A stretch of 64,000 bases of DNA, taken from Amphirosellinia nigrospora (lineage: Eukaryota > Ascomycota > Sordariomycetes > Xylariales > Xylariaceae). Location: NCBI GenBank assembly GCA_004123355.1, contig SCHM01000004.1, positions 7,591,017 to 7,655,016 on the forward strand, given 5' to 3'. Positions within the stretch are counted from its first letter, which is position 1; the number at the start of each line of letters is the position of its first letter. Positions 41,690-51,200 of the stretch are shown piece after piece. The notes under the pieces were generated by a model, which made no database searches, was not told the origin of the DNA, and worked only from the letters and a program-made list of their open reading frames with translations. The translations under genes were made by a program, and so were the position numbers.

Positions 41690-41850
41690 ATAATAAAAAA
41701 ACATATAATATATTATAAATTAAAACCTAAGTTTTACTTTAAACTAAATTATATAAAAAAAGCTTAGCTTTAAAAAATACAAACAAATATAACAAAAAAA
41801 CATATAATATAATAAATTAAAACCTAGGTTTTAACTTTATATTAAAACAA
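41690..41850. repeat. Direct duplication of about 50 bp, about 103 bp apart
   Basis: AAAAAAACATATAATAT followed by an AAATTAAAACCTA word occurs near 41,695 and again near 41,797. The second copy keeps the palindrome AAAACCTAGGTTTT; the first has AAGTTTT in place of AGGTTTT. Confidence 0.6.
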
Positions 41851-41914
41851 AAAAAATAAATATATAGCTAGTATATTATATAATAAAGCACTTATGTTAA
41901 TATACTAGATATAT

Positions 41915-41966
41915 AACTCGCGAAACAGACTTACAAAACAAACTTACGAAACAAACTCACGAAACA
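41915..41966. repeat. Four 13-bp tandem units at the right border of the AT block
   Basis: The four units are AACTCGCGAAACA, GACTTACAAAACA, AACTTACGAAACA and AACTCACGAAACA, end to end. They lie exactly where composition returns to normal, so they may mark the end of an element. Confidence 0.8.
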
Positions 41967-42928
41967 ATATCTCTAGAGCTAAAATCCTTCCGAAATAGGA
42001 AATCGTTGACTCCGGGGGTTGGGCTGTCAAAGGAAACTACGCGCCGATATCCCGGCGTGAGTGCTATGAACTAATAATAGGGCCCCATAATATTAGGAAG
42101 AAATATGATGCGCGAAGATGCGTGGTAAGTGGTTACTTATTAAAGTGAACAGCTAATCAAAGAAGGCGTGTTTTGTTAAATTTTCAACTGGGTATAACAC
42201 AACCGGGAGGGATGAAAGAACAATCGTAATGTCATAGATAAAAAACACAATTCTAATTGTTGGTTTCAACCGTTTGCCATTTTTATTACGATTGTTCGTA
42301 TCGTAGCCATGAGCATTCGAACTGTAGTTATAATAATTGAACTGAATGTGATCCTAGAGAAGTGCTGGTGATTGTCGAAGAGTATTGGCTGATTAGAGGT
42401 AGATTTACTTGAACAAATGAGTAACGAACTCCTAAGGGGGCTGTCACAAGGGCCTAGAATAGGGGCTTAGAAAGAGATTCAAATTGAGTGATAATCTACT
42501 TTGGTTCCAAAGGCACCATAAAATTTAACTTCTCTCTTTCCCGGCAGGAGGCTTCTGTGCCTTTTATCTCGAATATCCTTCCCATCTATCCTACAGCCTT
42601 GTGGGCCTGTGTAGGCCTGTGTAGCCGAAGCTGGTGATCTATCTCGGTCTTCGGTGAATGGCTGAGACCCATGATACTCGTGCGACTCGGTCAGTGTCGT
42701 AGGGCAGTATTTAGCGAGCTCCGTGCGAGATCCGTGTGATAGAGGCTAATCACTATAATTGCACTCCCCTACTTAGCTTCTACATTCTCTTTCTCTTTCT
42801 TAACCTTTTTTGGTTTGTCGTATTCTATTTAAAATAACTCGCCTCGTTATTTATGCGAATCAATCTATCTACTAGCTGTGTATAGGCCAGCTTACCTCCT
42901 CGGCCAAGGTCCTGGGTTCATCCAAAAC
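41967..42928. other. Intergenic region right of the AT block
   Basis: No gene is supported. The stretch contains an exact 13-bp inverted repeat (42,218-42,230 and 42,285-42,297) and a CTGTGTAGGC direct repeat near 42,605-42,625. Confidence 0.5.
42218..42297. repeat. Hairpin: 13-bp perfect inverted repeat with 54-bp loop
   Basis: GAACAATCGTAAT at 42,218 pairs with ATTACGATTGTTC at 42,285. Inside the loop a second small inverted repeat, ACAAT-TCTA-ATTGT, lies at 42,247-42,260. No known RNA family is recognised. It could be the relic of a tiny inverted-repeat element. Confidence 0.5.
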
Positions 42929-44784
42929 TCACATGGTCAACGAAGCAGCAAGTATGACAAGTCCGCTAAACCCATCGATTCCCGCGCACCACTCCTCCCA
43001 GTTCTTAGCGCTCCTAGGTGAAGCCTTTGCATTTGTAGACTGGCAAGACAACCATGCGTCACTGCAAGACAGTCGGCCCTCGTCCAACTCGACGAGCTCC
43101 CCATCCGCGGCCAGCCCAAACGAAACCTGGGGCCCCGGCAGCCTCTGGTTTTCGGTTTTCCACGAGAACTCATTTGTCGCTTCCCATAGCTGCCGCCTTG
43201 CGGGGAGTGGTGCCAAGATGAATTCCGTCGGCATATCGCACATGGCGGCCGGCTCGAAGTAGACGAGCATATTCACGACTCGGTAGATTATGGCTAATCT
43301 TCGGTTTAATTAGCATCTTCCTGCCAATGCTATGTGATTAGAAAACAGTAGTACATACCTTCGCCTTGATTCTCTGAAGATCCTCTTTCCAGCCCAGTTG
43401 GAGGTCATGGTCACATAACCCGCATTGCCTATGACATGTAACGTCGGTTTGGCCAATTTGTTTAGCTACTGCCTATTTTATCTTATTAGAGCCGTGATAA
43501 AAATGGAGTATAGTAGCTGAACTAACGATGAAGGTTTTCAAGAGGAGAGAATCTAAGTTGTTGTAGTCTGTCTCGCCCTCAACCAACCGTCTGAGAATGT
43601 ATATGGACAGTGCTTGCATGGCGGCCAGCAACTCCCACTTGTGTAATTTCTCATGCTAAGTATTATTTGTCAGTAACACGCAACTATATTTGAGAGAATG
43701 AGGGATGGTTTGAGGCACCTCGTGGGACAGGCGTTCACACTCTAGCTGGACATTTTTCCAGAACAACTTTTGACTCCCTGAACTCCACCGGCAATCATAT
43801 GCACCAGGCTCATACAGTTCGTCAAGGGCCACATATGGGGATCCTCGACATTGGAGGAGACTGTCATCGGGTGTATAAAGGGCGGAAGGGTATTATAGCG
43901 TAACATCATCAAGGGATAGGAATTCAAAGTGTGAAAAATGAGGTTGGAAATTCTCTGTGTTCCGGGCTGCGTTTTAGGTCGCTGAATGAGTGATCTAACA
44001 GCAGAGGTCGGTTGTGTCGGAATTAACAATTCATGAGAACGAAGCCTTTGTTGTTCTAAGGCGGTTTGTTGGGCCGATGGCGTCGAGTGTGAGGTTAACG
44101 GCGGTGGGCTTAATGAGAGAGAAAGCTCATCCGTCTGCATATTATTGAATAAGTCGGTGAACGAGATGTTCGCGTTGTTCCATTCCATATACCCGTCCCG
44201 AGGTTGGGGTTACCCGGGGAAATTATAGCCAGCGCATCATGTAGACTCATGTCACCACCATCGTGCGGCTCTTGAGCGCCATCGACACGGTGAGATTGGG
44301 CGAAAGATGAAGAGGCCGAGGCCAGGGCCACGGTGCCCGGTTCAATGGGCGCATCGCCATTTCGTGGAGTCTTTGCCTCCACAGACCTGGTCGTGTTGCT
44401 GGGTAGTGACAATTAAGGAATTTGGCTATGCATCTTGAGCATCGGGGCCTACTTTTGTCGCAGGCTATCTTGCCTCTCGCGCAAGCAACACAAGACCGGG
44501 ACCGGGCGATATTCCCAGTTCTCTGAGACCGGCAGTAGTATAGATGTCGCTTGAGTGTAGCTTCTGGGTAGAGAGCATCCTTAGCACGCAGGGAAGACAT
44601 GAAAAATACTAGGGTACGCAGTGTGGAACTTACGCTTGTCAAAGGGCTTGTTGCACTGTCCGCATCGCAAGACAGGTTGCACGTCAGCGGCTACATGCCC
44701 GGAATGTCAAATCAGAACTCATCCGCCAAGGTGTGTGTTTACTGGAGATAATTTACCTAGACTAGATAGATCGGGGGGTGGCAT
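42929..44784 (-). CDS. C2H2 plus Zn2Cys6 fungal transcription regulator
   Basis: Six exons fit on the minus strand: 44784-44757, 44690-44634, 44563-43719, 43655-43527, 43472-43359 and 43293-42929. The start reads MPPPDLSSLAADVQPVLRCG. A zinc finger CGQC-x12-H-x3-C spans the second intron, which supports that splice. It is followed at once by a Zn2Cys6 cluster, CVACARGKIACDKSRPRC then SRC and a last Cys six residues later, exactly C-x2-C-x6-C-x6-C-x2-C-x6-C. The rest is the helical, weakly conserved body usual in this fungal class, ending with a MLVYFEPAAMCDMPTEF block. The frame is lost at about 44,425, 44,195, 43,760 and 43,359. One base at each site, next to C, G or A runs, repairs it to 513 residues. 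The gene is divergent from the dehydrogenase at 45,277 and may control it. It is probably nuclear, with an unknown target. Confidence 0.75.
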
Positions 44785-45276
44785 ATTACCGAACAAACAT
44801 GTGGTTGGACGGTGATACTATCACCACGACACCACACATGGGAACGGGGGCAGATCGACAACCCGGCACCAGCCGAGGATTTGTCAGCATCTTGGAGATT
44901 CAAAATTGAAAACTCCGGCCGGCCGGTACATTCCGGCGTGTCCCACTACTCCGGAGACGTCATCCACAACCTGTTATTCATTTGTTCCATTGGAAACTCC
45001 TGTCCGTGGAGAAGGAAACACAAAATGAACCGGTCCGTAGTTAGAACTTGGTCATCTCCGAAAGATGAGAAGCCCTACAGCATCGACTAGGTGAGGCAGC
45101 TCGGAATCGGCGGTCACGTCCTTAATTTATGTGGTATTCGAAATGCGTAGATAAGAATCGCCGTCTGCTGTTCGAGCAAGCAAATTCCCTTCATCCTATG
45201 GCCATAAGTCCCATTCTATCTCCTTCACCGCGTAATCAACCTTTATCCCAAAATATTCATACAAAATATAAGTACC
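44785..45276. promoter_or_regulatory. Shared divergent promoter with CGG palindromes
   Basis: The 492 bp between the regulator and the dehydrogenase hold TCCGGCCGGCCGG at 44,914-44,926, CCGG at 44,933 and CTCCGGAG at 44,949-44,956. Zn2Cys6 proteins bind pairs of CGG triplets, so these are good candidates for self-regulation and control of the neighbour. The assignment to this regulator is inference. Confidence 0.45.
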
Positions 45277-46226
45277 ATGTCTGACGCCCCTCCTTTCCCT
45301 TCTCCAACGAAGAAATGGCACACCAAGGCCCAACAATGCGGCTCTCCAAGTCGTCTTGAGGTATCGGCCAAGGGTAAATCCGTCCTCGTTACGGGAGGTG
45401 GCACTACTGGCATCGGTGGAGAGACTGCCCGCTACTTTGCTGCCGCAGGAGCCTCTCGAATTGCCCTTGTGGGACGCCGCGAGAAGCCGCTTGCCGACAA
45501 TAAGGCTTTTATCGAGGGCGAATACCCCGGTGTTGAGGTCATCACCATCCCCGCCGACATCACCAAGCAGAGCGACGTAGAAAAGGCCTTTTCGCGATTT
45601 GCTCAGGGCGGAAAAATCGACGTCCTCATTCACAGCGCAGCACTGATCGGGCCCAAGGAGGAAGTGACGGCGGCCGATGGTGCGGCGTACCTCGACGCCA
45701 TTCAGCTCAATCTCGCTGGTAGCTTCTGGGTATCGCGATCCTTTGTCCAGCATGCGGCCCCCAACGCCGTCGCCGTTGCCATCAACTCGTGGGGTGCTCA
45801 CCTATCTCTCAACAACTACTACAGTTCGTATTCCGTTGCTAAGATGGCAGTATACCGTCTCTGGGACACCGTGGCTATCGCGAATCCCAACTTGAGTATC
45901 TTTCATACCCAACCTGGTGTCGTTCTTACCGAGATGAACCTGAGCGTCGGAGGCGCCAAGAGCTTTGAGAACATTAAAACCGACGATGGTAAGTGGAACG
46001 GCAACGATACCGACGGAGCATCAATGCTGACTTTTCGACGTCGATAGTGTCTCTCCCGGCCAGCTTCAATCTATGGCTCGCAAGTCCCGAGGCTCGGTTC
46101 CTCAGGGGTAAGTTTCTGTGGTGTAACTGGGATATAGACGAACTCAAGGCCCGGGCTAAGGAGCTCGAGGCGGGACCGGAGTTGAGTATTGGACTTGTGG
46201 GGTGGCCGTGGGCACCACATATATGA
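45277..46226 (+). CDS. Short-chain dehydrogenase/reductase
   Basis: A 296-residue NAD(P)-dependent oxidoreductase of the SDR family, in two exons (45277-45988 and 46048-46226), with no frame problem. The Rossmann nucleotide site TGGGTTGIGGETA is near residue 39. Catalytic residues are present: the Ser in INSWGAH, and YSVAK with Tyr and Lys about residue 187. An N-terminal extension (MSDAPPFPSPTKKWHTK) and the late NLWLASPEARFLRGKFLWCN block are typical of a fungal SDR subgroup close to secondary-metabolism and detoxification enzymes. Some relatives act on small ketones or alcohols; the substrate here cannot be read from sequence. A glycine-rich loop keeps coenzyme binding intact. It is head-to-head with the regulator and likely co-controlled. 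Confidence 0.88.
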
Positions 46227-46588
46227 GATTTTATCGGTCCAAGTCTTATATTCATATTATATTCCATATTATGTGACTAGAATGTTATGGTTTATCTCGA
46301 CCGGTTTGCTTGTAACAGGGTAAACTAGAGACACCAAAGAGAGATACATATCGCCAAAGCGGCGCCTATGCCAAACCCCATTCGCTTGCGACACAAAAAG
46401 TAATTAAACCAAGTCCTATTTTTGAAAAAAAATCATTTTGATAGGTCGGCATCTACCTAATATGCAGACAGTCGATCAGGTAATTATAGCTCTGTATCAT
46501 TCACATTTTCATTTAACATGGTTTAGAATTTAGGTATTAGAGCCAACCCTGAAGCTTTCAGTATGCTTGAGGTTGGCCTCTATAGAAT
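46227..46588. other. Intergenic region after the dehydrogenase
   Basis: No gene or structural repeat was found. A TACCTA word occurs at about 46,454. Confidence 0.45.
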
Positions 46589-46863
46589 ATCTCTCATCTC
46601 AACCCTACAAACGTCCTCGTAGCGGAAGACGGAAGACCGGTTCTGATCGACTTTGGCTCGGCTCGTAGGATTGTCGATAAGCTGTCGACTAGCTGTGGTA
46701 CAAAAGGCTGGATCGATTGCGAGATGAAGGACTATACGACGTCAGAGACGCGACATGACACTTCAGCTTTTACCAAGCTTCGTGTGTGGCTAGATAACCC
46801 AACATTTGAGGATCAAATAACTTTGCGGTACATTTCGAAGTCGGCTGCCAGCAGCGTTAGATA
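46589..46863 (+). pseudogene. Protein kinase-like gene fragment
   Basis: A frame from about 46,589 to a stop at 46,861-46,863 reads SHLNPTNVLVAEDGRP, then VLIDFGSARRI, then STSCGTKGWID. This matches the catalytic-loop to activation-segment region of fungal protein kinases (normally H-x-D-L-N-P-x-N, then DFG). Here the two residues that should lie between His and Leu are missing, among them the catalytic Asp. An in-frame stop occurs a few codons upstream, and no N-lobe with ATP-binding loop is found. So it is a relic. The C-terminal SRETRHD-like block is compatible with small fungal kinases found near secondary metabolism and effector loci. Confidence 0.6.
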
Positions 46864-47674
46864 GCTAGATAGTTGTCATGGAAAGTGCATATGTACACGT
46901 GTAATATAGGAGTATAATATAGGAGTATAATATAGACTTATATTCTAACCTCGCTATCTACGTAATAGATTTAGCGCCCTGGAAATGTTAGTAGTGCCTA
47001 CTTGTAGATATCGAATCGTATACGAATCGTATACGGTAGATGAAAAGGCAGATGAAGAGGCAGCCCCTTCTTGCATCAAGAACGGCTGAGATAAGGGTTA
47101 CTGTCTAACTCAATGCATGCTGGTGGTTGTTATTGCAGTTGTTGTCGGTTTGCTACATCAGGAAACGAGAGGTTACTGCCTGACTCAATGCGTGTTGGTG
47201 GTTTTGTATTTGTTGTTGGTCTACTGCACCGGGCAGACGGCTAGAGGCAATTGTAATCTTCCACTATACTTTTGATAACAACGACGCTTTCTTCTTGGGC
47301 CTGAGAGGCAGCCGACCACTTATTTGGCGGCCCCAAAGCGCCTTCACAGAAGCAATGTGACGACATTGCGCTTTCGGTTTCTGATGCATTGACGGGTAGC
47401 CTTGTGGACAGCCCAGGCTCAATGGGCTACACTGTCACCTGCCATGGGCGCCCTAGGCTACAAGATTTCATTGTATCCTTCGGAGAACCGGGGGCCACGC
47501 TCGACGAGGAGATGGTCGATCCATCTACTTCATACAGTATATGCGAGGCTCATCCTTGCCTTGAAGTCCTGGCTTTTTAGGTGGAAATGAACTCCGATGA
47601 AGAAGCTAAGCATAAAGTTTTTATTCAACACTTGGCTCGGTAAATCTTATATAAGCCGAGAACTATTGAGAGAT
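46864..47674. other. Non-coding accessory stretch with small duplications
   Basis: It holds three AGTATAATATAGG-type units near 46,905-46,935 and a diverged duplication of about 65 bp (47,093-47,160 and 47,170-47,230). No intact gene is supported. An unclear frame around 47,400-47,590 has no family match. Confidence 0.5.
47093..47230. repeat. Diverged direct duplication, period about 76 bp
   Basis: GGTTACTGTCTAACTCAATG and a GGTGGTTGT word at about 47,095 recur as GGTTACTGCCTGACTCAATG at about 47,172. Most differences are C/T or G/A. Confidence 0.65.
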
Positions 47675-48081
47675 CATCTTCCTTATTTATGTCTGCAAGG
47701 TACTTTGCCAAACCCGAGCAGAGAAGCAAGAAGAGATTTGTCCAAACTCGTTGTCTGAGCTTATTGAAAATCTTGCCTCGGTCTTTAGTCAATATTACCC
47801 ACCAGTCTTTACGCATGGTGACTTCTCAGTAACCAACATTCTAATCGGTAAAAATACGTTCGAAGTCAGAGGCATTGTTGATTGGCCTCTAGCGATGATT
47901 ATGCCCTTCGAAGTAGATTTGGATATCCTCTTCTTAAAACACAGGGCTTGTGACCCAAGACGGCTGGCATGACTATGCATGTAAGCTGCTGCAAGATGTC
48001 TCCAAGGACAAGTTCTGGACGGTCAGAAACAGGATGAAACAGCCGAGGGCGTGGTTTGGGAATCTATTAGGTAAGGTATAG
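47675..48081 (+). pseudogene. APH-family phosphotransferase fragment
   Basis: The frame carries THGDFSVTNILIGKN and then GIVDWPLAMIMPFEVDLDIL, which are the Brenner motif (H-G-D-x4-N) and the metal-binding Asp of aminoglycoside phosphotransferase-like kinases. After FLK the frame changes, and the downstream GLVTQDGWHDYACKLLQDVS part reads in another frame up to a stop at 48,079-48,081. The N-terminal lobe is not found. Such APH-like genes are abundant and often broken in fungi. The expected substrate is an unknown small molecule or protein; function is probably lost. Confidence 0.6.
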
Positions 48082-48479
48082 AATAATGTGCCTACCTGGT
48101 AACTACCTAGACTTATGCAAAAGCGGGGGTTCAGCTCAGCTCAGCCTAAAAGCGGCGTAGCTCAAGTTAAGGTACCTAACCTAAGAGGTAAGCAAGCTAC
48201 CTAACCTAGCCTGTGCAGGGGTGTTGTCTCGCGATAAGCCTCACTCTCAGTCCCCATCTACATGTACCTCCTCCTATACGTATTCACCTACCATACCATA
48301 CCATTGCATCTTGGCTTCACAACGTGTCTCAACACAATTATACGGCACCTGGGCAACAGACGAAAGGCAGGCCATACCGATAACAATCACTAGTTATCAA
48401 CCCCGACCTCGGCTCAAGATGCGCCAAGTCTATCCCACCTAAGAGCTAGGCCTTCGACACTGCGCTCACCACCCACACG
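48082..48479. other. Upstream region of HbrB gene
   Basis: This region is rich in TACCTA/CCTAACCT words (48,088-48,205). These make a cluster of short direct and inverted repeats in the promoter. No gene is supported. Confidence 0.5.
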
Positions 48480-51200
48480 ATGCAACCATCGCGATCCCAA
48501 CAGAGAGCCCCCGGCAGCTTCTCGCCTATCGTACCCGGCTCCATTGGCGGTGCTTCGAGCAACCCCAATGCTGCCGCCGCCGCCCATGCTGCCACCGCCG
48601 CCCCGTCCCGGCCCATGATCCGGATAGACACATCCTCGACCGAAGATAGTATCTCGCTGCCCAAGACCCGCACCCCCAGACCCCCGTTGGCCTAGCGAGC
48701 CCGACATTTCCCAACTCCCCAGGTCGCGGGAGCCCCCAGAACTTCTCGCGCCCCGGTCGAACGGGAAACGATGCCCCCAGCACCCGAAATGCTTCACCGT
48801 TGACTCTCCTCCCGCCCGCGCTGGCCACGTGCGGAAACATTCGCAGACCCCGGGTCTTTTCGAGCCCACCATGCCCTCGATGAGCACGTCCAACCTGTCG
48901 CAAGTCGGCATGTCCCCGTCTTCCATCACGCCCTCGGCCAGCCAGATCGCCGCCCAGGCCGCCGTGCGGCAGCAACACCAAAACCAGCAGCACCAGCACC
49001 AGCACCAGCAGCACCAGCAGCACCAGCAACAACCACATCACCAATCACAACAACAGCAGCAACAGCAGCACATCCGCCACCGTTCACAAACCGTACCATT
49101 CCCGGGGAGCGAGACACATGATCCTTCCAAACGACCTGCACCGAAGCCCGCTGTCGGACCACGTAGTCCTCCTATGCTCAGCTTGACCGAGGCTAGTGCG
49201 CCACGCGACAACGGTTTCGGTAGCCAGGGCTATCACAATGGCCTGCTTGGTAGTCACGTAGCAGCTGCTACGGCGGCGGCAAATGTTGTCTTCCCCAGGA
49301 CCTCGTCTCAGAACACTTCGCCTGTGCCGCCCATCCAAGAGCCTTTCATGCCTCCCCCCTCACCATTCCCGACAAGCCAGCCAAGGCCGAGAAGTCCAAG
49401 GTCAAGCTCTTTTCGCGCCCCAAGAAGATTGACACGAAAAGCGAGTCAAAGGAACGGCCCATACCAAGTCCGGGCAAGATTGGATCCGCGCTGGCCTCGC
49501 TCCAGCGAGGGAACTTCAGCACTTCGAGCTTGGTTGATTCTCAGTCCTTCTATAGCATGGCTAATTCGTCCTCGGCCACCATCCGCCCTACCGATTCCCC
49601 CGTGGAAAGGGAAGGGAAGGAGAAGGACAAGGAGCGGAAGCATCACCATTTTCTGTCTCGCCAGAAACATAAACTAACGAGCAAAGACGACCATCATCTC
49701 CCCTTGTCTTCTGCGGCTAGCAACTCCCGCCCGGTCGATCCAGTGCGCCTTCGAGCCTCTACAATTTCAACCCGCCCCCGAGCCCTGGCCCTAATAGCGC
49801 CCTGGGCAAAAGTGTTAGCGGCCTTGACCTACGCCACGGGGCCGGGCGCTGCGTGAGAAGAGGAAGGAAGAGAAGCTCGGTGATATTGTGCGCCATGACA
49901 ACGAATCAACCTTTGGTCTAGGATCGGAGTGGCCTGGCCCGGGGAGCTACGGATCTTCGGTGAACAACAGCTCCTATTTCAACGAACCCATAGATCCAGC
50001 TAAATACGGCCTCAACGGCATGTCTATGGATGATGCCTGGCCATATCTGAAAGCCAAGCTACTTGTCATATTCGAAGGTGAGGATTTGCGCTTGCCGGTC
50101 GAAGACCTCAACAGGGTGGTGAATCTACACATTCAGTATTGTATAGGGCGCCGCTCCGCCCACATTATCGTCGATGACCTGCGAGATCTACTTACCACGG
50201 GATTCGCATCCCTCGACCATGCTCTGCGAATGACACCCGAGGATCGGGTGATTCCTGCGCTCGTGGAACTGTGGGTCATCACATTTACAAACATCCTCCC
50301 GTATCTACAAGCCGTCTTCTTACCGTTAGATCTCGAGTTCTCGGGCGTCGGGCACCACCTGACCTCGGACCAGGCGCGCGAGTTCTGGGGCGGTGTCGTG
50401 GCGGGTGTTCCTACGTCTAGCACACCGGGAGGCGGCAACTTGCAGGCCCACGTCTCGCCCGCTAGCCATGTGCTCGATGTACGGCGGATGGTTCTTACGG
50501 CTTACCGTGATATACTGATCTTGCCGCGCTACGACAAGCTGAAGGCCATCTTCTCCCGACTGTCGCTCGAGCATTTGCCTTACTCTCTTGCCTCGCTTGC
50601 CCTGGCGTCGCCGCCCCGGTGGGCGAGAGCATCGCTTCGCTGTCGACGTCGCCATCCGATGGGGGGTTTGCCGGAGCGCGCCCAGGCACGGCCATGTCGC
50701 TGGACCCGAGCGTAGCTAGCTATAACTCGACTACGACGACCGTGTTCGGCAACGACTCCAACCCGTCGAGGAGCCGCGCCATCAGTAACGTCTCATATGC
50801 CAGTGGCGCATCCGATCCGGCCTCGGCCAGTGGCAGGTCGCTTCTCCGGCCATTCACGCCACAGGCGCAGGAGCTGCTAGGCAGTGTGCGTGAACAGAAC
50901 GTAGAGGACAGCAAGCAAGTGACCGAGATGGTCGGTCGTTTGTTGCAGTGTATGAGCGTCCTCGCCAGCGTTGGTATGGGGTGGGGAGGAGGTCCTGGGA
51001 TGGGGGCGGGCGGAGCGGACGATGCCAGTAAGATGGTGTCGGAGCTCGGTCGTCTCCTGAAGCTGAATTGGCTGGGCAGAGGCCGGACGGGTCGAAATAG
51101 GAGAGGTATGGTTGGTGGCAGAGTCAAGCGACCGGAAAACAGGTCGAACAGCATGGCGCTGCGTGAAGGCGTGCAGGAAGGCGTCGGAGTCAACGGATAA
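48480..51200 (+). CDS. hbrB: HbrB-like TORC2 subunit (Bit61/PRR5 homologue)
   Basis: The product belongs to the HbrB family, a component of TOR complex 2 related to yeast Bit61 and human PRR5/Protor. TORC2 acts at the plasma membrane on AGC kinases and polarity. The start is MQPSRSQQRAPGSFSPIV. A long Ser/Pro/Gln-rich disordered half includes a His/Gln tract at 48,970-49,070. The conserved HbrB domain begins near SMDDAWPYLKAKLL (window ~50,020) and runs through LVELWVITFTNILPYLQAVF, VLDVRRMVLTAYRDIL and LPRYDKLKAIFSRLS to about 50,600. No intron is evident. The frame is lost near 48,688, 48,826, 49,355, 49,748, 49,848 and 50,616. Each is cured by one base in a C or G run, giving 908 residues. 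With six sites in one gene, assembly error is the simplest reading. Confidence 0.82.
48970..49070 (+). repeat. CAG/CAC triplet tract in hbrB (poly-Gln/His)
   Basis: Trinucleotide units of CAG, CAC and CAA encode alternating Gln and His. Such tracts slip easily in replication and in long-read assembly. Confidence 0.75.

Larger units (their letters stand above)
9812..41900. repeat. RIP-mutated AT-rich block (about 32 kb)
   Basis: Base composition changes within some 40 bp at each side. Inside, the sequence is almost wholly A and T. The remaining C and G sit mainly in AGCT, GC and CG contexts, while CA and TG dinucleotides are rare. No coding frame of useful length survives on either strand for more than 32 kb. 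This is the mark of repeat-induced point mutation, which turns CpA into TpA in duplicated DNA of Pezizomycotina. The block is therefore a graveyard of transposable elements and most likely H3K9me3 heterochromatin. Recognisable sub-features are listed separately; stretches between them (for example 9.9-11.5, 12-14, 18-24.7 and 33.1-39.4 kb) show only AT-rich sequence with short scattered repeats. A centromere core is possible but not shown. Confidence 0.9.

Noticed and set aside
9812-41900. Mitochondrial DNA insertion
   Set aside because: High AT would fit, but no mitochondrial protein, tRNA or rRNA is recognisable, and the CpA-specific loss with nested repeats fits RIP better.
42933-43262. 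Plus-strand frame of 109 codons
   Set aside because: It is the antisense of the last exon of the C2H2/Zn2Cys6 regulator, whose MLVYFEPAAMCDMPTEF block is recognisable.
45196-45801. Minus-strand frame of 201 codons
   Set aside because: It is antisense to the SDR gene, which has intact cofactor and catalytic motifs.
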